A stretch of 64,000 nucleotides of DNA from Tubiluchus corallicola (GCA_030141605.1 JAQGDQ010000284.1:123501-187500); one strand, 5' to 3'. Positions 11,005 through 22,700 are shown, counted from the first letter of the stretch. Made by a program: numbers and translations. Notes: generated from the letters alone by a model not told the origin.

Positions 11005-12651
11005 TTATATGAAGTGCAGGAGAATGAGAAATAAACTTCCCATGTTACTGATCGTTGTTGTACTAGTACTTTTGGCAGAGACATGTCGGGCACGCGTTCT
11101 GTCACAGTTGAAATCTGAAAGCTTTAGCTGTTCATTAGATATTTGAGGTTCCATGCAGTCAACCAATGATTTGCTCCAATTCACTTCCTTTGTCCAAACA
11201 ACTTTGCAGTCACAAGTTAGTCGACTTTCTAATAACTTGAACTCCACCGTGCTGGGATTAACACCTGGGTGCATCTCAGGCATCGTCATGGTGCTTATTT
11301 TTGTCCCAGTAAAACTGATAGAACGAATTGAAGGGTTATTGGAGAGATCCAAATTGGCTACAGTCAATGCAACACAGTCGATAAAAGCAATTGTCTGCAA
11401 ACTCTGAATCCTGTGAAACGTTTTGCTATGGATCAATTGTAACTGTTTCATGGTTTCCATTCGAAAGTTTACAATCGAACCATGTATGTCATTTTGCCCG
11501 AGAAAATTTATATTACTTTTCATTACCAACAATGTTTCGACTTGTTTTCCCTCCAGAAACTTCTGTGGCAATTGTGTAGCTTCGTAGAAAAGGATCTTCA
11601 GCGTGATGCTGGCATCGAGAGGCAATGATTTTGAAATTTCAGTCAGCTGGTAGTGACCCAGCTCCATTTGGTTGCCATCACATGTTATGGTATCCAACAT
11701 TACAGTACAACCTAAAATTTCGTAAATATCCAATACTGTAGTCTCAGTTGTTGTCTTGGTTGTTGAAGTTGTCTTGGTTGTTGTCTTGGTTGTTGAAGTT
11801 GTCTTGGTAGTCGAAACTTCTGTAGGCTTTAGGGTTGTCGACTGTTTTGTAGTGGAGACAGCAGATGGACAAAAATCCTCCAAAGTATGCTCTGTTGTTG
11901 CTACAATATTTTGTTCTTTGGCATTAGGTAAGTGTCTACATTGTATGCGACTCTGACCATTCTGTTCCTCAATTTTCTTCATCCAGGCTGTTCTACAGTC
12001 GCAGATTAAAGGATTGTTTTGGATAAACAATTTTAAATTTTTGAATATAACGGGTTCATCTTGAAATTTTGGCATATCCATTGTAGTGATACCTGTACCG
12101 AATATGCTCCATTGATGAAACTTTGGACAATTATACAAGTCCAGATCCAACTCCTTCAACTTTTCACAGTGCTGAATGCTGATTTCTTTCAAATTATTCA
12201 AGTTGCTGAAAGCATGGGGGTGAATGAATACCAATTCTTTAGCCATATAAATTTTAAAAAATTGAACCCTCTTGGCACTGATGAAGTTTTTCTCGATTTT
12301 GAGCAGACTGTAGGCGTACCGTATCTCAATATATGAAACTTCTGTGCCTCGTAGAAAGTCTGAAGGCAGAGCATTGTCTACGTAATGCAACACAGAAATA
12401 AGCTTTGCCGTTTTTGCAGGTGTATCAGCGTCAGCTGTTATTGCAGTTTTCAGTTCTTCCATGGTAGCCTTGTTAGGTTTTTCTAGAACACCTCTGTAGT
12501 AACCACCACAAATTATATCGAATGTAAACTTTGATCTCTTTATTGAACAGAATTGAATGAAATGGTCGCCTTCTCTGTCACCGCCCAAACTAGGTGTTAT
12601 TAACATCATGAATACAACGCCAAGCTTTGCTGTGTAAAACATGCGCAACAT
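11005..12651 (-). CDS. Secreted, probably GPI-anchored LRR-like protein, copy 2
   Basis: This is the paralogue of the gene at 4290-5903, with the same plan: signal peptide (MLRMFYTAKLGVVFMML...), two LRR-like units each closed by CDCRxxW / CDCKxxW LRRCT motifs, a longer STTKTTSTTKTTTK stalk, and the hydrophobic tail SNMGSLFLILLHFI. The frame is open without introns. It extends nine codons further upstream to an ATG at 12678. I chose the ATG at 12651 because it aligns with the start of copy 1, and the upstream extension exists only through a small indel relative to copy 1. Copy 2 has additional residues EEQNGQS after the first CDCRTAWMKK, where copy 1 is shorter. The role is probably surface recognition or adhesion, inferred from architecture only. 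Confidence 0.85.
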   Translation of the reverse strand: MLRMFYTAKLGVVFMMLITPSLGGDREGDHFIQFCSIKRSKFTFDIICGGYYRGVLEKPNKATMEELKTAITADADTPAKTAKLISVLHYVDNALPSDFLRGTEVSYIEIRYAYSLLKIEKNFISAKRVQFFKIYMAKELVFIHPHAFSNLNNLKEISIQHCEKLKELDLDLYNCPKFHQWSIFGTGITTMDMPKFQDEPVIFKNLKLFIQNNPLICDCRTAWMKKIEEQNGQSRIQCRHLPNAKEQNIVATTEHTLEDFCPSAVSTTKQSTTLKPTEVSTTKTTSTTKTTTKTTSTTKTTTETTVLDIYEILGCTVMLDTITCDGNQMELGHYQLTEISKSLPLDASITLKILFYEATQLPQKFLEGKQVETLLVMKSNINFLGQNDIHGSIVNFRMETMKQLQLIHSKTFHRIQSLQTIAFIDCVALTVANLDLSNNPSIRSISFTGTKISTMTMPEMHPGVNPSTVEFKLLESRLTCDCKVVWTKEVNWSKSLVDCMEPQISNEQLKLSDFNCDRTRARHVSAKSTSTTTISNMGSLFLILLHFI

Positions 12652-12830
12652 TTTTCCCATTACAGGTTGCAAAGTCACATCGGATAGCTCTCGAATTTTA
12701 TGTTAGAACAAAACTTGTTCAAGGTGTGAATGCATCACAGAAACTGCCAGTATAAATAAGAATGCGACAGCAATATTTCTGTTACGTTTCCAAGGAAACA
12801 ATTATTCATTTGGTTGCCGAGTCGTCACAT
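12652..12830 (-). promoter_or_regulatory. 5' flank of LRR copy 2 with TATA-like box
   Basis: The block GAAACAATTATTCATT and neighbouring bases match the flank of copy 1. On the minus strand TATTTATA lies roughly 100 bp before the chosen ATG (plus coordinates about 12752-12765). That segment is absent from copy 1. Promoter activity is inferred. Confidence 0.45.
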
Positions 12831-12899
12831 GGTAACTTGTAAATTTCCAGTCACTTAATCGAAATTTCACAAAACTAAGTGGAAAATTCCAGCAGCTAA

Positions 12900-13545
12900 A
12901 ACAAAATTTCGAGTCACTAGTTGGTTTTTTTATATACAAAGTGCAAATTTTGGAGGTTTTTCACCCCCTTTCTTCCCAGTGAGCCCGATTCGGAAAATTA
13001 ATTCCTTGTGGTAAGTTTGTGGGTCCAGACGTTTCGTTTGAAATATCTACATTAAACATATATATTTAATAGATAGAAATTGATGGATAGATAGCCAAAC
13101 TCACAAAAAACCACACCACACTGCACCACACCTCATCACACCACCACCCCACTCACAACACACCGTCACAGCTCATCAAACCAACCCACTGCTCCACTCA
13201 CAGTACCCTTCCCACACTACATCACACCACCCACAACACAACACACCATACCATACCCACCACATTATTCACACCACATCACCCACACCACACCATCAAT
13301 ACCGCACCACGCCACACTGCACATACCACACTAAACCACACACACCACTTCTCCAACACCTCCCACACCCTACCAAACCATCCACAACACAACACCCACA
13401 ATACACCACTAACAGCACACTCACCACACCCAACACACCTCACCCACTGCATCAAACTTGCCACATCTCACGCTGATCTTGATGTTGCTGACAATGATGG
13501 TGATGACGACAACAATGAGGACACCTACATCACTGCAATCAGTAA
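12900..13545. repeat. Dispersed repeat and A/C-rich array
   Basis: Positions 12955-13045 match the 3920-4000 repeat. Positions about 13100-13445 form a G-poor array of CACACCAC/CCACAC words like that at 2490-3290. It ends at about 13483-13540 with a GATGATGACGACAACAATG segment homologous to the end of the first array. Confidence 0.8.
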
Positions 13546-13558
13546 TATATTAGTCCGC

Positions 13559-14020
13559 TGTTGCATGCATTTCACCGTTTGCTAGTTAGACGGCAGTAGT
13601 GCCTGCATGTCGGAAACAAGTTGCACAAAAAACAGATGCTGTACCTCTCAGTTCAGATGTGCTAGTATGTGACGAACTGCACATGTTCGACAGCTTATGC
13701 TTGAGCACAACGGTAAATTTGAAATTTTAATTTTTATCTTAAAACTTGCCTAGTTTTAGTACAACACACTGAATATCTTACAATAACACTGTACTTCAAT
13801 TTTCGCTTTTGAAAACGCTCGTGGAATATTTTTGCTGTTGGAAATCATGTTAGTTTGTGATGTCATCAATAGATGGGCTCGCCCGCTGTTAATTAAGTTT
13901 CTAATCTATTATTTAATTATAAAAAACACCATTGCAGTATTAATTGTGTTAAAATGTATACTTTTTATAGAACTTGAAAATGGGATAGTATATGAAAAAT
14001 CATCCTGTCTTCCTTTAACA
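13559..14020. repeat. Dispersed repeat, copy also at 26069-26540
   Basis: About 430 bp (GTTGCATGCATTTCACC ... TTAATTGTGTTAAAATGTATAC) aligns with 26069-26470 at high identity. The tail (ACTTGAAAATGGGATAGTAT) also recurs near 26810 and 46315. No coding capacity or clear termini were identified. Confidence 0.8.
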
Positions 14021-14397
14021 AACCTCAAATCATTTTTTTCTTAAATAACGGATATGAGGACTTTGGTTTTTATCTGGATAAGCCGTCTGTGTCTTTATTT
14101 TTAAAAATAAGTAATTAAAGTTTACAAACAGAATGATAAAGCTTTAATTCATTCCTGTTACGATTGTCAGATAAATTATACGTTTTTGCTTGAAAAAATA
14201 GTAACATCGCTGAAATATGAAAGCCTATTTTTTCTTTTGCATTTGAAAATGACACCCGTGCGACTTAGGTAAATGTTCCAGCTAGTTTTTCAATTGAATA
14301 GAAAATATTAATGTTTGATTGAGAAAATGTTGTTGCTGTTTGTCTTTATGTTTCAGTTTCATTTAATCTTCTAAAATTCCAAACATCCTTTACTGTC

Positions 14398-14695
14398 CTT
14401 AGTATTCATTAAACATTATATAGGTGCAGTTACTTGTGACTTAAGTGTTTGTGGTGTGGTAGTGTACTAACATTATACAATTTTACATAGACACTATACA
14501 GAGTGAATTCTACGATATTACATTTACGGATTCTGTAATTAGCTTTTCTAATTTGTGCGTATAACATTTCTTACAGTGATATTAAACAAGAAGTATTAAA
14601 GTGCGTGCTAAAATCAAGGTTATTAATGCAGCAAGTTTCCTGTGAAGTAATATAAAAATGCAGATAAATCGATATACCAAATTCCAATTCGGTGT
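14398..14695 (-). mobile_element. Dispersed repeat: motif block plus LINE 3' end
   Basis: Positions 14398-14464 match about 1676-1745 and end in TTTGTGGTGTGGTA. Positions 14466-14695 are nearly identical to 58597-58831, which is the 3' part of a minus-strand LINE fragment there. This is therefore a 5'-truncated copy of that LINE's 3' end, joined to an unrelated repeat. Confidence 0.75.
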
Positions 14696-15815
14696 TTAGA
14701 AAAGTGCCCATTATCGTCGCCATGACCATACAGAATATAAAGTTGGGCTATGCTTTTATAAAATCGTAAACCGACTTTACGTTTTTGTGTCTGATGGATA
14801 AGTTATTTCTTTTTTTTCTTATTCGATGCGATATTTCCCCAATTTGCGTTTGTTGGTAACATCTTCGCTTAGGCAAACGTGCTTGACACGCAGGGAAGAT
14901 GCCTGTCATTGCGCAAACTGTGGTTAGATTGTGACGTAAGCGATAGGTAAGAAAATGTGAATTTTGGACAGTAAATTTAAAATTAGATTGAATGTAATCA
15001 GTCATCCGGTTTTTCTTTAAGCGCACGTTTACATGTTTAATAATCTAGTAGAACACGACCGGCACGTGCCAAGTATTTCAGCTATTAAGAATGGAATCCG
15101 ACACCTCATCGCCTTTGGCTACAAAATCTCTCTTTCTCTCTCTCTACTCCTTCTAAAAGACCTCTTCACTGTTAACTGTCAGTGGAGAAGCTTATTGGGC
15201 ACTGCAGAAAACAGCAGCTGCGCGCCCCTTGTTGTCTTATTCGTTTTTTCCTTACTTTTGGTCATGAGCGCTCGCCCGGAGGTCTCTGGAACTTATTTTG
15301 ATTGATTGGTTCCCGTTTGTAAAGTGTCGTTTTTTCTTTCCATTGTTTAACACAGCTAGGCGCAGTGGCTCACTGGTCTAGGTAGAATATCAGTTGCTTG
15401 CGGCTCTCATATTGCTATAATAATCTATATCATAGATTTCCTTTTTCGTCAGCAATAGCCAATTGTAATAAACATCATCAAAAGGTAAAATCAGGGGCGT
15501 AGCCAATTTCGGAAGTTAGAGGGAGCAAGCACACAAAAATGGCGCCGCCACACATGACCAAACAATTTTTAGCGTGTTGATTATGCAATTTAATTTTGTG
15601 TTTAAACTGGAGATAATAGGCAGATGCAGTTTTAAAAGAAGTAAGTAATATTTATTTGCTATTTAAAATTAAAACGCATTAAAGAGTTTTCCTCCATGGA
15701 ATTTCTTACCAGAAAAAAGATCTATAATATTTAGTTTTTCCAAATAATTTTAACAACAGACTTGATATGAGGTCCTCGTGATGAAACGTAAAGGCACCTC
15801 AACTTCCCTTTGCAA
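14696..15815. other. Non-coding stretch, no gene recognised
   Basis: No supported gene. Positions 14895-14960 (TGTGGTTAGATTGTGACGTAAGCGATA) match about 27205-27250. Positions 14697-14725 resemble a reverse-transcriptase scrap also seen near 385. Confidence 0.4.
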
Positions 15816-15944
15816 TACAGTGGAACCTCGACTTACGAAAACCCTATTATTCAAAAAATTCAGAGAGTCAGTTATTGATCACATTGATGGAGCTGCAGCG
15901 TCGACTGTGGCTGAGCAATCCGATCCTTGAATTGGATTGAACTG

Positions 15945-16521
15945 AAGAATGCAGGCAATCGTACAATGTACAAATTTGTGCGAGGCATACAGGAGACATA
16001 ATTATTGGAAGCTGAACGCTAAGTTATTGTTGTTGGCATCCTTCTGTCTCGGAAGACAATGGAATGTGCGTCAAGAGAGTCCGATCCTTGAACGTCTCCA
16101 GGGCGCACGCCTGGGCAAGGTGTATGGAGATCCTGAGTTGCCCAGATAACAGGAACCCCTCTCTTCTTCGCTGGTGTAGTCCAAAGGAAAGCGGAGCGAT
16201 ACGTTTGGCACCAGGTTGGCTGCAGGAGCTGCCGTAGTCAGTGAGCATGCTGCACTGGTCCGCCTTCGGGGCTCCACTCCTGATTGAGAAGGTACTCCTC
16301 TACAGATGGCCTTTGGGCCACTTGACCTCCTCCGCCCTCTAGCCGTTGGCTGCTTGTGCAGCTCCTCCGTCTAGTGTCGAGATACAGTGTGGGCATCCCG
16401 CAAGCCTACAGCACCTAGTATTCCTAGGCGGTCACCCATCCAAGTACTAACCACGCTCTGCGTTGCTTAACTTCGGTGATCAGACGAGAACCGGTGTTTT
16501 CAACGTGATATGGCCGTAGAT
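15945..16521 (-). repeat. 5S rRNA gene plus conserved downstream spacer (unit A)
   Basis: About 577 bp, comprising a 5S sequence and roughly 455 bp 3' of it, aligns with 61105-61596. The second copy has a deletion of about 60-65 bp bounded by CCGCC and several substitutions. Either the unit is a displaced 5S rDNA repeat with its spacer, or it is a 5S-headed retroposon. Target-site duplications were not evident. Confidence 0.8.
16402..16519 (-). rRNA. 5S rRNA (isolated copy A, possible pseudogene)
   Basis: The minus strand reads CTACGGCCATATCACGTTGA, then CACCGAAGTTAAGCAACG, GGTTAGTACTTGGATGGGTG, and ends GGTGCTGTAGGCTT. This is the metazoan 5S rRNA pattern with the internal Pol III control region, about 118 nt. 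The helix segment CCTAGGAATACTAGG remains self-complementary although it differs from the usual CCTGGGAATACCAGG. GCGTGGTTA differs from the usual GCCTGGTTA. Whether it is transcribed is unknown. Confidence 0.88.
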
Positions 16522-16912
16522 GTGATTCGAGATATGAAAACGAAAATCGAAAGTGCCGCCCGAAAGCGGTCCTCCCAGAATGCATTTCGTAGCGTCACGT
16601 GAACGCTTTGTTGTGCTCTTATCTCACGTGAACGCATTCAATAACCATGGGTCCAAAAAATATGAAAGAGACATGCGTTTAAGTGCTATCGCAGGGGAGT
16701 TTGAGCGAAACTTTTCGACGATCAGTCATTAACGAACATATTTCTATCGGGTGGGTACAATATTTACACTTTGCAAGACTGTTTGGGGGGTGGGGTGGGG
16801 GTGGAACGAATTACGCCATTGATAGGGTAATCTTGTCTCATAATACGAAAATTCTAAGATACGAAAGCCCCTCCGGAACGAATTAATTTCGTATCTCGAG
16901 GTATCACTGTAT

Positions 16913-17510
16913 ATAATTATCAGTAACCCTACTACTAGACAATCATATGACAAGAATATATTATAATAATTATATTAGATTTAGATTAGATTAATATTAG
17001 ATTAGTTTGTTTCAGCACAAAAGCCATACAGAAAACGTAAAAGATGGTAAAACAATTACATCACACTAATGTTGTACGGTATGTTGTCATGTTGTACGGT
17101 ATGTTGTCATGTTGTACGGTATGTTGTCATGTTGGTTGGTGCTATAAAGTAATGACTCCTTGATAAAAAGACGCCAGAGTCATTGCGTTTTCTTTACACT
17201 TCCCGTTTACCTGCTTTAAATTCTAGCTGAATACCATCTGTACTCGCCCGAGTTCATCTAGTCAGTGTTTTTTTCACATCTCTTGTCAAATTCGGCAGGT
17301 GTGGGCCATACTGTCTCCTCCCTCTAAGCAGAGGCAATATCCAGTAGTTGTTTTTGGTCAGTTTACGTTGAGCAAACAGTGTCGTGTGGCACCTGCTTTA
17401 GCCCGCCTTTCTACAAGATCAATATTTGCTAAATGTTGTGCATAAACTCAACATATTAAACGCGCCGAGGTTTTTTAACACCTGCAGGCGTTTCAGTTGA
17501 ATTTTAACCA
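16913..17510. repeat. Non-coding, with a 20-bp triplicate
   Basis: GTTGTACGGTATGTTGTCAT occurs three times in tandem at about 17072-17131. Nothing else is identified. Confidence 0.7.
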
Positions 17511-17513
17511 GTA

Positions 17514-18013
17514 TCAGGGATGAGAATTTTGCGCGGAGTTCTGAGTTTTTGGAAGACCAGTAGTGCCATTTTTGTAAATCGCATAAATTCGTTGAGAAAG
17601 TTTTTACGGACCCAGTACATTATTTCACAAGCTGGCCGCTTTGTTTACATCACGTACATCAATGTAACCACGTGTATATCTCTATGTGTAAAAACATAGA
17701 ATCAATTGTGCGGAGTTATTTGAGTCAATTGCAGACAGTTTTTATATACTTTTGCATAGGAGTGGTCAGTACTTAGGCGTTTTTGAGACATTTTTATGTA
17801 TCATGTATCATTGATAGTTGGGTATTTTAAATTATGCATGAAACACGGTAATTGATATTTTAAGTCCTCTTAGAGGTTCTCTATAGTCACAAAATTACAA
17901 TTTCTTGCTGCCTCCAATGGGGCTTCAGCCCCCTGAACCCCATTGGGAGCCTAGGTGGCCCCAAAACCCCCGGTCTGTTTCAGAGTTTTTTACAATTTGT
18001 CATTCTCATCCCT
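17514..18013. mobile_element. hAT-like MITE, copy 1
   Basis: It begins CAGGGATGAGAATTTT and ends with the inverse, ATTCTCATCCCT. The body of about 500 bp aligns with 36156-36650. Terminal CAGGG resembles hAT family ends. There is no coding capacity and no clear target duplication at this copy. Confidence 0.7.
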
Positions 18014-18224
18014 CTTGAGCAAGTGATTTTTTGTTCAGCATTTAAGTCCCTATCAGCATTTAAAACAAATTAAAATCACTAATATTAACCAGATATGAAA
18101 TACCATCACGTCAGTACGACAACATATACACTAATTCAGAATTTATATATCCACGGCCATATTAATTAAATCATAATTTTTTCATTTTTTTGTGCATTGT
18201 GTATCGCTAGGCCAGATCCTTTAT

Positions 18225-18790
18225 TAAAGGAAAGAACAAGTCACTCATCAGTATGCCGGGTTTATTTTACTGTTATCATTTAAACTTAGAAAAATATAAC
18301 AAAGAAGTTCGCAAAGAAACTGTCTATCAAGCTTAAAGTTAATTTTTTACTACCTCTGAATGGAAATATTTAAGCATGGTTGACGCTGCTATTCACTTGA
18401 AAATTATATCGTAACGGGGAGACTTCGTGACTTTTCGTAAGCGCATCGTGACTTTCCGTAAGCGCCCGCTGCTTAAACTAATTCAAATTTCTGCAGCTTA
18501 CCTAGTCTTCACGCAAAAATATTGCAAGACTACCTATCTAATGTTTTTGCAAAAACTTATTATACCATTGGTGAAGACTAGCAGTGCGCTACTTTTTGTT
18601 TAAGACGAATGACGTCATTGGAAGAAGAATAGGCATTAAAAATGGAAGCTCCCAAGTATGAAGTGATCGCGACTTTAAAGTGATTTTACTAATTACACGA
18701 GACGCTTATTGCAGTTTTCTTGCTACATTCTAACATTTTTCGCGTTGAAATAAGCCTAAGTTTCTAGAAGGCTTGACCTCCTTGAAAAAG
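18225..18790 (+). mobile_element. Foldback-family element, single arm
   Basis: It starts AAAGGAAAGAACAAGTCACTC and continues with TTTATTTTACTGTTATCA, AAAAATATAACAAAGAA, GACGTCATTGGAAGAAGAAT and TAAAGTGATTTTACTAATTA. It aligns with 38110-38890 and with both arms of 59140-60725. Confidence 0.75.
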
Positions 18791-20008
18791 TTGAACAATT
18801 TGAACCCCCTACTCCCTCGTTTAAGCAAACTCCTGGCAGCCTATAAAATGAACTAAAGCGGTTCTTACTTACCATTGAAAGGGTTAAGAGTTTCTCCCAG
18901 TTATTACGATCGTTGCTTCATTATTGCTGATTTTACTGCCTCCCAAAACGCTTGTCATTGTATGCAGGTGCGCGGGTGGAGGCTGGGATGCAGGAGGGGG
19001 GGGGGTGATTATGATTTATGGTGTAAAAGATTTGCTTTTCTTAAAAACATCTGCTCACGTGGCGTTATACTATCCATACTCAAGTGTTATGTTGCTTTTA
19101 TACAATAGAGCAGTACAGAAGTGTTGTAGTTGTTCGCTAGTCACTAAACACAATAGCCAAACAGTGGCTTTGTCATGCGAACCGTGCATTAATGCTTCTC
19201 TTTTGGCGGAAAAATAACCAGTTTTGCTCCATTTGGCCGATTTTTCTAGTATTTTGTCAAAATTGTTAGGGTATTTCTGCTCGGCTATTGTCGAGTGATA
19301 CGATTTCGTAGTCAAGTAGGCCGAGATCTCGAGTTGAACTCGATTCTTTTGTCCCCGTTTGACTTTAGTCCAATTTCTCCAGAATCCTAGGACCTCGCAG
19401 AGAAAGAGGGACCGCCTCTTTTTGATCAATTACAATGTAAACGCCGTTTTTCGTGATTTTGCTTGAAAACCCGTGCCACAAACCGCCCATTTAGTCCAAT
19501 TTCTACAGAATTTTAGGACTTTGCAGAGAAAGAGGGACCGCCTCTTTTCGATCAGTTACAATGTAAACGTCGTTTTTCTTGATTTTACATGAAACCCCCA
19601 TGCCACAAACAGCCCTTTTCAAATAAATCATAACAAGGGAGGTTTGGTTTAATTTTATGTTAATTCTTTAAATGTTGTGATCAGAAGATATATACATGAA
19701 GGTATTAATTAGAGAGTGCTAATAGAAGTAGCTCTGGGAAAAAATGGAATAGCATGCCTATACTACCCATATATTGTAACTTATTGCACCTTAGATTATT
19801 TGATAAGCTAATATTGTCACTGATTAAGTGATAATATTGACTATACATTAACATTATGATTGTTAAGGCATCACGAATCCACTTTTTGTGTAGTTTTTTG
19901 TGAATTGTAGCAAAACACGCTGTATCAAGAGGTGATCATTTGCTCATTTTCAGTCTGCTCCTGGTTTGATAACTCAGTTTTTCGTAAAAGGTGATTTGAG
20001 TGAGAGTG
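18791..20008. repeat. Non-coding, with a 126-bp tandem duplication
   Basis: Positions about 19366-19489 and 19492-19615 are two copies of one sequence containing GCAGAGAAAGAGGGACCGCC. No gene is recognised in the rest. Confidence 0.75.
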
Positions 20009-20009
20009 T

Positions 20010-20835
20010 CCGCTAGCACACCACAAATAGTTCGTTTTCTGTCCATATATACTTATATAGGTAACCGTTCACAATGTTTCGTGAATGAAGTTTCAGTATA
20101 ACCACTTAATGCTTTGGAATAATCAGTGTAAAATTGAAAGGACAGTTATGTTATCTTTAATTTACACATTGCATTATTAATTGTATCACAACGCTAATTT
20201 TTCATATAAAGTTATATTACTTACCACTGCGCTTACCTGTTTGAAGACTTACGTTTTTGAAAAAAAAAGTTAAAATGTTCACGCCACCTGGTGGAGCTGC
20301 ACTGCATCACCATCCCAATGTGCACCACTGATTCACCAAAACACATTATTGATCCTATTAGCAATAGTTAGTTAGAGCTTTAGTATCCTTGAAAGGGAAG
20401 AATGGGGAATTTTAAGTTTATCCATACGAAGCTAAATTACCTTTGAATTACGCTTTCTTGTCTGAAAGACTTTTTAACTGGTAGAGAAAATTCTTAATAA
20501 TTTAAATATTCGCGCCACGTGGTAAAATGTCACTGCATCGCCATCCCAGTATGCACCACTGACTCACAAAAAACACATAATTGATCTTAGTGACAAGAAA
20601 AAGTAATTTAAACTTTTGCTTAGATAGCAGAGAGTGTGCTACGAATGCTCTGATTGTTTTTCAAACTTTACACAATGTTATCTAAACTTGTTTCAAGCGA
20701 CTTACCATCAAAATGGTTGCGTTTAACGGTCATCGCGTTTGTTTAAATACAAGTTTTATAGAAGTTACTGCTAATGCAAGCCCTCCGTGCAATAAAACAG
20801 CATAAAAATGATATAAAAATTCAAGGCAGTTTAAT
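20010..20835. mobile_element. MITE family A, copy 1
   Basis: The left end TAGCACACCACAAATAG is the inverse of TTTGTGGTGTGCTA. The body contains two diverged copies of a block with CGCCAC(C/G)TGG followed by CATCCCA(A/G)T(A/G)TGCACCACTG (about 20281 and 20516). The right part reads TTACTGCTAATGCAAGCCCT. It aligns along its length with 21967-22700 and in part with 47690-48018 plus 49024-49137. No protein is encoded. Confidence 0.7.
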
Positions 20836-20839
20836 CTAG

Positions 20840-21201
<362 letters not shown>

Positions 21202-21399
21202 GTTTTCTTTTGTTTCAAAGCACCATGGCACCATTTTCTTAGAAAGTTTTTGTTAATTATGGTAAAACACGCAGCGATAAGAGGTGGTCATTAATTGGCC
21301 TTCATTGTTGTGTAATAAGACGAGTGTCTGTACACTAAGTCGGATCACTACCAAGTCTTTCTTGAAGATTACAAAGGACACAAATATGGGAAGTAAGAC

Positions 21400-21900
21400 A
21401 TTGTGAAATCTCCCTCGGGAAAGCTTTATTTATAGGAAAAAGGATGGCTCGAAATTTTTAACAACCCAATGGGAAAGAAGATTTTATTATTATACCCAAA
21501 TAGCAAATTTACCACAAGATAGACCTACACCTATGTTAAGGCCACTGTGTCTACCACTAATGCATTACGATAGGCTTATTGAAACAACTGCATTAAACTT
21601 ACTTTTAAATAGAGGAACTAAATCATTTCGGTATAGAATAGGCGAACAAAATACAGATTGTTGTCATTGTAATAATGCAACTCCTCAAACACCAGAACAC
21701 ATTATATTTGACTGTGATTTGGTAGACCAACAATTTCGAATAAATATAAATAAATAAACATATATATAGAAATATAAGACAAGTTCTGCCCTTAGCCAAC
21801 CTAAGTGAGGTTTATCTAAATAGAGATAAAGATGTGTGCCAGGCATATGTAAATATTGTTAGAGATGTTGTGCGGAAAAAATTGTTATAAATTGATTCAA
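21400..21900 (+). mobile_element. LINE ORF2 C-terminal fragment
   Basis: Residues CCHCNNATPQTPEHIIFDC (about 21659-21715) form the CxxC...H...C cysteine-histidine motif near the end of several LINE ORF2 proteins. They are preceded by a conserved LLLNRGTKSFRYRIG segment. The intact frame is only 74 codons (21533-21757). Upstream sequence is coding-like but broken. Confidence 0.7.
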
Positions 21901-21966
21901 ATTATATTCACACAAAAACATGTACATATATATATGTAAAAGTTAGAAAACGCGTGTCAGCTTTAC

Positions 21967-22700
21967 GCGTTACCACACCACAAACGGTTAGTTTTTTGTG
22001 CGTATGTGCTTTTATAGCCAACCATTCGCATTGTCTTATGAAAGATGAATTAGAAAAATTTATGAGATTCTTGAATTAGTTTGAAACAAGGACAGTTCTT
22101 ACTATTGCATTATTAGCTAGAGAGTTTTAGCAATTTTAAACTTTATCAAAAGAAAACGGTCCATACGAAGCTAAATTACTTGGCAATACGCTTTCTTGTC
22201 TGAAAGACTTTTTTTAACTGGAAAAGAAAATTCTTAATAATTTAAAATGTTCGCGCCACGTGGGAAAATTTTACTGTATCGCCATCCCAGTGTGCACTAG
22301 TGATTAAAAAAAAACGACATTATTCATCTTACTGGCAAGAACAAGCAATTTTGAAGTTTTGCTTAGTTTGTGAAGCGCGAGCTACGAATGCTGTGAATAT
22401 TTTTTCGAACTTCACTCAATATTAAGGCCAGTGTGAACCTGACTTAATAAATTTTAATTTTCTAGTTAGATGGAGCCACCTTGGCTACAAAATTAAAATT
22501 TATTAAGTCAGGTTCACACTGGCCTCAATAAGCAATGTTATTTAAACACGTTCAAATCACTTACGGTCAGAATGGCCGTCGCCTAACGGTCATCGCGGGA
22601 GTTTAAATTTATACAGCGTTTTATACAGCGTTACTGCTAACGCAAGCTCTGCACGCAAGAAGACAGCATGTCAGTGCTACAAAATTTCAAGACTATTTTT
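21967..22700. mobile_element. MITE family A, copy 2
   Basis: The left end TACCACACCACAAACGG matches copy 1. The internal CGCCACGTGGGAAAAT block and right part (TTACTGCTAACGCAAGCTCT) also match. It is interrupted by a 105-bp palindromic insertion (22422-22530). Confidence 0.7.
22422..22530. mobile_element. Short palindromic MITE inserted in MITE A copy 2
   Basis: Arms AGGCCAGTGTGAACCTGACT and its complement, about 38 bp in total, are perfect inverted repeats around a short loop. The two related copies (about 20660 and 47945) read straight through CAATGTTAT at this site, so they act as empty sites. CAAT is present on both sides of the insertion. Confidence 0.8.

Larger units (their letters stand above)
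15820..16912. mobile_element. Tigger/pogo-like MITE, interrupted by a 5S unit
   Basis: The left end CAGTGGAACCTCGACTTACGAA (15820) and the reverse complement of the right end, CAGTGATACCTCGAGATACGAA (ends about 16910), are inverted repeats with the CAGT(G/C)..ACCTCG consensus of Tigger/pogo elements. Both are flanked by TA. No transposase frame is present, so it is non-autonomous. The segment 15945-16521 inside it is a 5S rDNA-type unit also found at 61105-61596 without these ends, so the 5S unit arrived after the MITE. Confidence 0.7.

Noticed and set aside
16024-16277. Overlapping minus frames resembling the frame at 61228-61446
   Set aside because: They match each other only because both lie in the 5S unit; indels shift the frame between the copies, so coding is unlikely.
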